A DNA stretch of 64,000 nucleotides, from the NCBI GenBank assembly GCA_024449915.1, contig JAMZAV010004548.1, positions 1-64,000 of the forward strand. Direction: 5' to 3'. Shown here piece after piece: positions 56,401 to 64,000 of the stretch (within the stretch, counting starts at the first letter, position 1; each line of letters opens with the position of its first letter). This DNA is from Sweltsa coloradensis (Eukaryota; Arthropoda; Insecta; Plecoptera; Chloroperlidae). The position numbers and the translations under genes are program-made. Under the pieces are notes generated by a model. The model was not told the origin of the DNA. It saw only the letters and a list, made by a program, of their open reading frames with translations, and did not search any database.

Positions 56401-57126
56401 TCAAAATCGCCCATAGGGAGAGACAAACTTGGGCGTTTTTAGAGGAGGGTTGTGAGCAGGCAGGTGATCGGAAAACGAAGGTAAGACCTTCACTTCCGTC
56501 ACCGTGGTCGTGACTTCGGGAGTGGCGTAGAAACGATCGATGCGTGAAAGCGCTTGATGAGAGGGGGCATTAACCGACGAAGGTGTATCCTGGTTCGACG
56601 GGATGAAACTCACCGCCCACAAAATCGGAGAAGTCTGCCGAAAATGCCATGTCTATGAGCAGATTTACGATGCGTGGATACCGCTCATGCCAACCAGACC
56701 TGTCGATATTGGGATTCAACGTGCAGTTGACATCCCCCCGAAGGACCTGTGCGTCGGCACCAGCCACGCCACGTACATCCGAATGGTCGCTCGAGGATCC
56801 CAACACATCTAGAGAGCACGTGCTGATCATGAGGCACATAAATGGATATATAACATGGAGCGAACGTTTTGGTGGCGGGAATCTCCAGAGAAGTTCTTGA
56901 AGATAGCCGGGCGTACAGAAATGTTGTGAGCACGGGAACACCAACTTGACGACTTGCGAAGTCCGATCACTGGTGCCCGTACACACTTGAACTGGTGGGT
57001 TGAAATGGAAGGTATATTTGGATATAAGAAGGAAGGGTGCGAAGAGCGTGTTATCGTCTCCTGTAAGAGGACGGACGTGTCGGGGAAAATGGCGATCAAG
57101 GAAACTGCGGACAGCTGGGACACCAC
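56401..57126 (-). pseudogene. LINE copy B, AP-type endonuclease
   Basis: On the minus strand, SVLLQETITRSSHPSFLYPN near 57,070 contains the QET catalytic block, GDVNCTLNPNIDRSG near 56,710 the GDFN block, and RIDRFYATPEVTTTVTEV near 56,520 followed by SFSDHLPAHNP the C-terminal SDH block. All hallmark motifs of an apurinic-type endonuclease are therefore visible, split by two or more frame changes. Confidence 0.82.
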
Positions 57127-57499
57127 TTGAAGTGCTGGTACCGCTCTTGGGGTTTAGTCGTGACGTATGGTTGGCTCTCCCATGTTGTTGTTAGATCACT
57201 CCACTCCATGTACACGAGGCGTCTTGCGAGTTTGACCTGGAGAGGGAGAAATCGTAGTCACCAGGACCTAAAAGAGAAGTTTGTGCACACCTTGCGCAGG
57301 GTGCCCTGAAGGCGTTCAACCGGCCTTATCGCTCGCACTTCCTTACGGCCGGCTTGACCAAAGCAGCATCTGTAAAAGTCACTCTATATCACTTGGGTGT
57401 AGCGATGAGCCAATCTTAAGTGCTGATCGTGCCCTTACATCTGCAAAGAACTGCCGGAAGCACTGGTGGACAGTGTGTTGGTCGCCTTCCCTCACTGTT

Positions 57500-58450
57500 A
57501 AGGAAGCTCCACGGCAAGCCAGGGGCATGGACACCTCGCCAGGGTGTTGCCCCCTCATCCTGCCTTTGTCGCTTTTAAGCAGGGACTAACTGCGTGGCTT
57601 TCGCCTGGTCCAGAGACCGGAGTGAAGCCATCTCCGTCTTTGGGGAAGCAGAGATATGGTGTTGAGTAGGATTTTTTGTATATAACCTCGCTGCAGTCGA
57701 TTCCAATGGGAGGGGGACATGCAGTCGAAGCTTGGGACAGTTCGCCGGGGTGGATGAGGGCACATCATCTCGTTCGGAAGTGGTGGTAACAGCACTTCCC
57801 ACTCGAATGAGGTCCTTCCTTCTTTCACCTCCAGGACGTGCGGGAGAGCCCCGTCGGCCGGTGCGCCTTTCGTTGACAATAGCAGTTTGCAAGCACGGGC
57901 AATTGTCCGTCTGCTGGCACTTGAAAGCACTTTATATCGTCAAAGCTGAGGACACGCCCCCCCCCCCCCCCCCCCGGTTGCGTTCCCCATCATAGTTCTA
58001 CCAGAATGGAATATGGCAGATGATGTTTTCAAAAAAAAAAAAAAACCTTGACGACAAAGATCTGCCGACGGAAACTAAAAGACGTGGCCAACGTCGGCCT
58101 CCTCACACCAACGGTGATGTAAAAGCCATCGGGGGACACGAGTCGGACAAGTCTGGCAACCCGCACTAGATGACTTGTGTGTGGAATGTGGGGACGCGCA
58201 TTGGAGAGAACAGAGACGCTCCGCGGGAGGACCAGTCTGCGAGCCTGCAAGAAACATGGTCCTTGATGTCGAACCTCCGTATCCAAGCATGAAGCTATCA
58301 CAAGGCCTTACTTTGTTAGATAAAAGCACACAGGCCCTGGGACATCCTGGAGGCAAAAGAATGTTTTTTCCCCCAATGAGATCAGCTAGGGACCGCATGT
58401 AATGCGATGGTTACGTTTCAATAGAGGAAACATGTATGGCCGGTCCTTCT
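57500..58450 (-). pseudogene. LINE copy B, ORF1 remnant
   Basis: RSLADLIGGKNILLPPGCPR near 58,380 is probably close to the N-terminus. VRLVSPDGFYITVGVRR near 58,120 and a cysteine-containing piece near 57,910 match copy A. An 18-base C run at about 57,957-57,974 breaks the frame. Confidence 0.55.
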
Positions 58451-59573
58451 TTGGGACATGCTTGATTTACGGATGGATGGTCTGGCCGGACCCTGTGTTC
58501 GTTGGACCGCGCCGACATCACCCCCAGCCGAGCCATGGCGGCCTATTGACGTTCGGGGTCAGGGTCCAAGTTTTTTTTGAGCAACGATCGGGTGACCCGG
58601 ATGTAGTGGGAGTGGCGTCCATGCCGCCGGGAGAGTGAGGGTTGGGTCACAGGCAACGGTGCTAGTGCACTATCTGAACCAGACCACCCCCGTCAAAACT
58701 GTTGACGGCAGCCTCAACAGGTGTGTATGTCGCTACTTCTGGAATGTCAGATATCGACCTGTTGAGGCGCGGAGAGACGGAAGAAACAGTACAGTCTGGT
58801 GGACTGAGTCAGACAGCGCACCAGCCCTGTTGTTTACAGTGGATCGTGACTGTCGCAGAGAAGGCCTCGATGGCAGTCACAGATAGTAGATCAGAGGTGC
58901 TATGTCCCCTCTTTACAAGGGGCATAGACACCACTGGTTTTGCCCCCCGTGTTAGGGGCGCTTTCTTGCCCCTGCCTGCCCCGTTCTTGACAACGTGGAC
59001 AGGGGGCTTCCTAATAAAATCTTGAGGCCTGTTCATGGTCACCCAAAAACCCCAAGTATTTTGAATTAAAAAGAATTACCACGCCTGACAAGGCAACAAC
59101 TCAGTTGCTACCTGGCCCAGAGGACCAGGCAGCAAGCTGAACAAGAAAGAACGAAAAATCAATGAAATATAAAATTTTCTCAGATTGAGAAAAAATGGCA
59201 GAGTCCAAAAAGGGGTTTAAAAATTAAAAATTCAAAACGAAAACTACACTAGAATGCGTGGGGAGGTTCACTCTAGTGCAGGAAACACAAAGAAGGATTT
59301 TCAGGTGAAGCCTACTAGAATAGGCCTTCACCTGAAAGAAAAAACTAGACAATGCAAAAAATATACAAGTCCAAAACTTGCTTAAAAATTAAAAATTCGG
59401 TAATGAAACCTACACCAAACGAAAGAGGAGAAAAAATTGAACAAGATGAACTTGTTAAATGAAAGAAATCCGATAGAAAACGAGACAAAAATCGCCGAAA
59501 ACACAATCAAAACAACAAGTGTTTGGTTGGAATGCGGCCACACAATGCACTGCAATGCTATAGGTACAACTAG

Positions 59574-60355
59574 GAAAACGCTTAAGTCCCGCCGCGTTGT
59601 TGGATGAGCGTAATATTGGTGCATTGAGCTGCCATTGTGTTATGCGGATTTTCTGTTGTTCTGTGAAAAAATTATTACTAAGTCGAAGATTTTTTTTAAA
59701 TTAAATTAAATAAAATTAAAAATTTACTTAATTTTTTTTTAATTGTAATTTTAAAAAAAGAAAAAAATCGTAAAATTGCGATTTTCATAAGAAATAATTA
59801 TTCGATTGCGCTCAAATTTTACACGAATATATTAATTCATAAAATTAAGGTTCTGTGAAAAAATCATTACAATAGGATAAAGCATGTAGGTGTTATAAGT
59901 CAAAGAATTGTTTAAAAAAAGAAAAAAACTGTAAAATTTCGATTTTCATGAGAAATAGTTTTTTCGATTGCGCTCAAATTTCACAAGAATATCTTAATTC
60001 ATGAAATTAAGGTTCTGTGAAAAAATCATTAAAATCGGATTAAGCATGTAGGTGTTATAAGTCAAAGAAATTTTTTAAAAATCGAAAAAAATCGTAAAAT
60101 TGCGATTTTTATGAGAAAAAAAAAATCGATTGCGCTCAAAAACGTGGCAGTTCTAAGTTCAGAGATTTCGAAGGCCTCCATAAAATTTCATCACAATTGG
60201 AGTATCGGTTTAGCCGGAATCGTGTTAACAAACACACAATAATACAAACAGAAAAAAAAAAAAAAAAAAGAAAGAAAAACATTCCGGATTTTTTTCTCCA
60301 GTGTAGTGAAATGGAATCTTCGCTTCGCTCGCTACGCTCGCTACGCTCATCCAAT
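59574..60355. mobile_element. Repeat element inserted in the leader of LINE copy B
   Basis: Copy A shows the empty site (GGTACAATAATAGCACAGAG); here CTAGGAAAACGCT follows GGTACAA and the insert ends CGCTACGCTCATCCAA before TAATAGCAC. Near the left border TTGGATGAGCG is inverted as CGCTCATCCAA at the right. Inside are about 2.7 copies of a ~161-bp AT-rich direct repeat starting GAAAAAAATCGTAAAATTGC (59,761, 59,921, 60,081), and an AAAACGTGGCAG to GTTTAGCCGG stretch related to repeat R1. Any target duplication is at most three bases (CAA). No transposase is encoded. Confidence 0.75.
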
Positions 60356-60411
60356 AATAGCACAGAGAGCGGGAGCGGAACGAAAACACGTCTACCTCCG
60401 ACCAAGGACAG

Positions 60412-60428
60412 TGTGTGTGTGTGTGTGT
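60412..60428. repeat. (TG)n tract at the 5' border of LINE copy B
   Basis: About eight and a half TG units follow the LINE's 5' end directly and are then followed by ACGTTAAAATTT. Confidence 0.95.
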
Positions 60429-60880
60429 ACGTTAAAATTTAAAAATCAGCCAAATCGCTGAACAGATTGCGCTGAAATTTTAAACAGACATCCGGTACGA
60501 GTTTACTGAGAACTGCTAACAAAATCAGCAATATTCATTGCGATTTAAACCCTACAAGAAATGATAAACTGAAAAATAGACTTCCAATGTTTAGAATATA
60601 TTTTAAGGACAATGTTTTAGATTTTTAAAAGATATTTTTTGTTTGTTTTTCGCCTGGCCGTGAAATGCCGTGCCCATGCAAGGTCAGTCGAATGTTGGAC
60701 GTCAAGGTACCCCAAATTCCGCTCGTAGATTGAGTAAACCTTGCAATATTTTCACGTATTTCGTACTGGCTATGTTTACCATAGTTGGCCCTATTGCCAC
60801 TGATGATGGACTACCCTGCGTTATATGCATTTCAAAACATGTTTAATTATTTTTGAAATACAATCTAGAAATTACAAAAT
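60429..60880. other. No recognisable feature
   Basis: AT-rich sequence without a long open frame, tandem repeat or RNA gene that I can support. Confidence 0.45.
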
Positions 60881-60954
60881 CTTTCCCGACCATTGAACCC
60901 ACGTCTCCCACATATCGGCTACAAGGGCGCCTTAGCCAACTAGACTAGGGAAAC
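60881..60954 (-). tRNA. tRNA-like sequence (probably tRNA-derived)
   Basis: On the minus strand this is 74 bp with six pairing end bases (TTTCCC with GGGAAA). It has a good A box, TAGTCTAGTTGGCTAAGG, and a B box GTGGGTTCAATGG. The anticodon arm lacks a clear five-base stem, so no identity is assigned. The neighbourhood (60,945-61,015) is inverted at 61,165-61,230, which suggests a SINE or fold-back repeat. Confidence 0.35.
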
Positions 60955-61230
60955 GCCAAAGTAGTAGTTAGACGAGTGAGCGAGTCATGTTGTGAGTACC
61001 CGAGAACATTTGCATTTAAGTTTGATTATATTCGTATAAATAATAGTTTTTTAAAGTTTAGTTGGTATACGGGGACGGGCGCGTCAACTGTAAGGTCATA
61101 ATGCGCCTCTCTAGCCTATGATAGGCTAGGTAGGCCTAAGGTAGGGGAAGAAAAGTAATGTAATCGGGGACTCAACACATGGCTCACTCACTCGTTTAAC
61201 AACGACTTTGGCGTTTCCCTAGTCTTAAAT
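60945..61230. repeat. Inverted repeat pair around a tRNA-like end
   Basis: GACTAGGGAAACGCCAAAGT and about 40 following bases, including ACGAGTGAGCGAGT, recur in reverse at 61,165-61,230 (ACTCACTCGT ... ACTTTGGCGTTTCCCTAGTC). About 150 bp lie between the arms. Confidence 0.75.
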
Positions 61231-61585
61231 ATATGTTCACTCTGCCCTAGTCTAAAAATTATTTATTATATTTATTAGTGATTCAAATTGTAGTTGACTC
61301 ATACTTCCTACCATCCGACTCATACCTCCCATCTGTAGGGAGGTTTGAGACATTACACATAGTATTCATTGATTACAAAATACTAGTATCATAGCAAAAT
61401 ATAGTCTAAACCAAAGAGTGCAATTTGAAACCAACATCCCAACCAAGAATTAAAAAAATAAAAATACAAAAAAGTCTATAATTAAAGAAAATACATCAAT
61501 TCTAAAGAAAAGTGTCTCAAACCTTCCCACTCTCCCCTACAAGTACCTAAGTAAAAGGATGAGATCTGAGCAAAAGGCTACTTAC

Positions 61586-61748
61586 TTCCTTACAGCGACA
61601 TGCTTTTCCATGAACATCATGCTGGCATACAGCTCCCACTTTTGAGTGGTAGTGGCAGCACTACCACTCCTCGGAGGGTCCGACAGAAGCTTGCGCCGCC
61701 GGACATATTTCCTCTTCAGACGGACCCATGAGGTTTTAGCAGTTTCAA
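61586..61748 (-). CDS. Exon of a MADF-type DNA-binding protein (partial)
   Basis: The exon lies between an acceptor TTGTTTTTAG and a donor GTAAGT on the minus strand. It encodes ETAKTSWVRLKRKYVRRRKL, then SGSAATTTQKWELYASMMFM. The order of W, a basic Y-x-R-x-x-K stretch, SGSA and KW-x-x-Y-x-x-M-x-F is that of the second half of a MADF (Myb/SANT-like) domain. Such proteins are transcription regulators or transposase partners and are numerous in insects. The first half of the domain and the rest of the gene were not identified; upstream sequence contains a dispersed repeat. It may belong to a host gene or to a DNA transposon. Confidence 0.6.
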
Positions 61749-61899
61749 CTAAAAACAAATTGTAACATAATTGTGGTTGTATATTATACCTAACTTTGGT
61801 CCTATAACTTTGGTCTGAATCTAGGTCAAGCAGGGCCTTCAAATTCCAACTCGACACCTTCTCGCGGTTGGCCCGTGAATAGGGGAGTTTCACTCCCTG

Positions 61900-62170
61900 A
61901 AACTAATGCCGAGCTCTGGGTCGTCGTCGGGGAACCCCTTCCCTTTGACTACCAACCCGACGGCGACGACAAAGACAACACGGACGGATGATGACACAGA
62001 CCGAGACGACCACGACGTGGGGTAACCCTGCCCTCCCCATATGCTTGTGGCTGGTTCTGACCAGCACAGGCCTGTCCACCCCTTGTCCCCCCGCGTCATC
62101 CCTTACGTCCCTCCCTTCGTCTCGATTAGCCAAGTTGCATAAATATGAGACGTAAAGCAATATCCAATCA
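61900..62170 (-). repeat. Dispersed repeat R2, reverse copy
   Basis: Read on the minus strand, ACGTCTCATATTTATGCAAC, ATCGAGACGAAGGGAGGGAC and GACAGGCCTGTGCTGGTCAG match 21,059-21,170. The long minus-strand open frame here is only a translation of the repeat. Confidence 0.8.
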
Positions 62171-62322
62171 ATCAAGTAAGCAATTTTTAGGATAAGCTAG
62201 GCCCTAGGCATGCTCCTACTCTCAACATAGTAGCGCAACTGACTCGAGTAGGTATCATCTCATTGGTCTGTTGTAAGTGACGTTTCAAACTCTGATTGGC
62301 TTGTCGTAAAAATTTGTGGTTT

Positions 62323-62362
62323 AGTCGTAAGAAAGATGAAAATTTTCATCTTTCTTACGACT
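62323..62362. repeat. Perfect 40-bp palindrome
   Basis: AGTCGTAAGAAAGATGAAAA is followed immediately by its exact reverse complement, with no spacer. TGGTTT on the left and AAACCA on the right extend the symmetry after a short offset. The flanking sequence repeats the GTCGTA and GACTA words. Confidence 0.95.
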
Positions 62363-63181
62363 GTGACTAAGACTAAACCATACGACGAGTTCCCTATACT
62401 CTACCATTGCTTGTGACTAGGACTACGACAACGACTACGACTTAATGTGAACTGGGCATTAGCAACAAAGTTATGTCGACCAGTTTTCAAAAACTTATGC
62501 ACCTTTTTTTTCGATTGACAGAAGACCTAGCATCAACATTTGGTCTTGGCCAGTCAAGTTCCTTGCATATGTTTTTATTCTCTTAAGCGCAGAGTATTAT
62601 CGTTCTACCGCAGCACGTTTTGCAGGAATGGTCAGTATTAGTAGACAAAGTTTGTTTAATTGTGGCATCGCCTCGTACAACTTGCTTACTTTAAGGAACT
62701 TTGGTATCTAGATGATTTTCGTGTTTAAATCCGGCGATACATATGTTGACATTAGCTCGCTCCGAAGGCGGGGGAAATAAAAAAACTTGCCGTAACTTGT
62801 CTTCACGGTCTCAAATGCTTTCTCTGGAATTGCTTTCTTGTACTCTTTGTGCTTTGACGGATCAATGAGCTCTAAAAACTGATTTTTTTTAGATCGTCAA
62901 ACCATTCTTCAAGTTGCTGAACGATGCTATCTATTGTCTCATTATCTCGTAATATATGCGTCGATAACAAGTTTTAAAGTCCCCGACATTAGTGTTTTGC
63001 AGAGTTTTGTTTGACACAGGCGTATAGATACACGTGTCAGCCTGCTCGCCGCTCTATCCCCCGCCCCTACTCTGCTCCGAACACTTGATGTTCCGTACTG
63101 ACAAGTCTGATGTCACATAATAGCTGAAACCGGTTCCGAATCCTACTACTCAATGTCATCATCTCTTAATTGTACCGTGCG
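62363..63181. other. No recognisable feature
   Basis: No domain is visible in any frame. The sequence might hold further exons of the transposase-like gene on the minus strand, but I cannot support one. Confidence 0.4.
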
Positions 63182-63530
63182 TCAACTGTTGCCAAAGAAA
63201 AAGTTCTTAATCATTGCTGCCCAGACATTTGGGTGTCGACCTAGACGGTCATTAAGGACTCTGTGAAACGACTCCATGTCGTTGTTCGTCCGCCTCTCCT
63301 GACCATTAACGCTTATTTTCACCGGCCTCACGCCTTCAATCCACGTGTTTCGGACGTACTGGATAAAGACGGTGAATCGTTCGTCCAGACCGTTTCTCCC
63401 CTTCACCCACCCGAATTTTGTTGGCTGGCAAAAGTGACAGTGCCATTGCCATCAGTACAGCACTTTTGGCCAGGTTAGTGTGTTCGACGTATTCCACCAT
63501 ACCAATGGTCTGGATTTTGGTCCACAGCGC
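63182..63530 (-). pseudogene. Transposase-like exon (MULE type), C-terminal part
   Basis: After an acceptor TTGTTTTTAG the minus strand reads ALWTKIQTIGMVEYVEHTNL and MALSLLPANKI. With one frame change near 63,410 it continues FIQYVRNTWIEG and ERRTNNDMESFHRVLNDRLG, then HPNVWAAM, and stops at 63,182. The RTNNxxExxHRxLNxRLGxHPNxW signature is typical of the C-terminal end of MULE-type transposases and domesticated relatives with a FLYWCH or SWIM context. The catalytic region should lie at higher coordinates. The frame change may be decay or a read error. Confidence 0.6.
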
Positions 63531-64000
63531 CTAAAAACAAATCAATTTAAGCATATTAGGATAAAAACATTCAACACGCTTCATATATATAAACGCAGTA
63601 AATTCTTATATTGAACAATGCTAGTACTATCTAACCAAAATGTGGGAGACCCAAGTTCAAACAACTGTCGGGAAAGATTTTTTATTCCTGTATTATTTTA
63701 TTATTTCTGGAAAATTATAGAACCTATTTTGAAATGCATTTGCAGTACTATGGAAAACATAACCAGCACGAAAACGAATGAAGATTGCTTCCGGTTTAAA
63801 TCCCTGGTCATAAGGTGTACGGTAACATGATGTAGGCACCACCTGTTTTTGTTTAAGGAGTTAACAAGAACCTCCTGGCTTCGTCTCGGGCGTGCTCGGA
63901 GTTGCACCAAGTTAATTTAAATAAACATATACAACAAACAACCTAATCATCTTGTACTGGTAAGATTCGTTCCACTAATTGGCTTTTGTAAAAATCTGTA
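63531..64000. other. Right edge of the window, no feature
   Basis: Probably intron or flank of the transposase-like gene. The small open frames on both strands show no domain. Confidence 0.4.

Larger units (their letters stand above)
52987..60411 (-). mobile_element. Tx1/L1-like LINE, copy B (full length, with nested insertion)
   Basis: It is collinear with copy A from the (AAAT)n tail at 52,987 to the 5' end CTGTCCTTGGTCGG at 60,411. Without the inserted 59,574-60,355 element it is about 6.6 kb. It is more broken than copy A: indels every few tens of bases, a run of 18 C at about 57,957 and a poly-A run near 58,030. At 55,060-55,090, where copy A encodes YADD, the sequence no longer reads as that motif. 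Much of this may be read error. Confidence 0.88.

Noticed and set aside
61903..62175. 90-codon minus-strand ORF
   Set aside because: It lies wholly within dispersed repeat R2, which is non-coding in its other copy.

Overview
The window looks like nuclear DNA of an arthropod, most likely an insect, assembled from error-prone long reads. Three observations point there: split exons with canonical splice sites for a trypsin-like protease that closely resembles insect modular serine proteases; a MADF-type DNA-binding exon; and a very high load of nested animal transposable elements. There is no bacterial-style gene packing, no operon and no CRISPR array. The insect assignment is an inference. The family calls come from reading motifs, not from database searches.

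Layout. 1-8.7 kb: strongly homopolymer-stretched sequence holding the broken remains of a Polinton/Maverick-like element (family B DNA polymerase, then a packaging-type ATPase, then small conserved proteins). 8.75-13.76 kb: a Ty3/gypsy retrotransposon with both LTRs and a near-perfect 5-bp target duplication; its pol gene is interrupted by a hAT-like MITE with an exact 8-bp duplication. 13.78-14.22 kb: an intact, unrecognised 146-codon ORF. 14.8-17.8 kb: a rearranged second gypsy element, its 3' half on the minus strand and its 5' half on the plus strand, joined through a 347-bp near-perfect palindrome. 18-26 kb: a mosaic of short repeats, MITEs, fold-back elements, tRNA-like sequences and a LINE fragment. 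26.3-30.6 kb: a third, decayed gypsy element with its 3' LTR.

31.4-45.4 kb: three exons on the minus strand that together encode a whole S1 serine-protease domain with continuous reading phase at both junctions. The 9.8-kb intron between the second and third exons holds a ~6.9-kb satellite made of a 54-bp and a 117-bp module. A MITE lies just beyond the stop codon.

45.5-60.4 kb: two ~6.5-kb Tx1/L1-like LINEs on the minus strand, head to tail, each bounded by a (TG)n tract. This suggests a LINE that targets (AC)n microsatellites. One copy carries a Jockey-like LINE fragment, the other an inverted-repeat element. 60.4-64 kb: tRNA-derived repeats, a MADF exon, a dispersed repeat, a perfect 40-bp palindrome and a transposase-like exon.

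The only host gene supported with confidence is the protease. Almost everything else is mobile DNA or its debris, and many frameshifts probably mix true decay with sequencing error.
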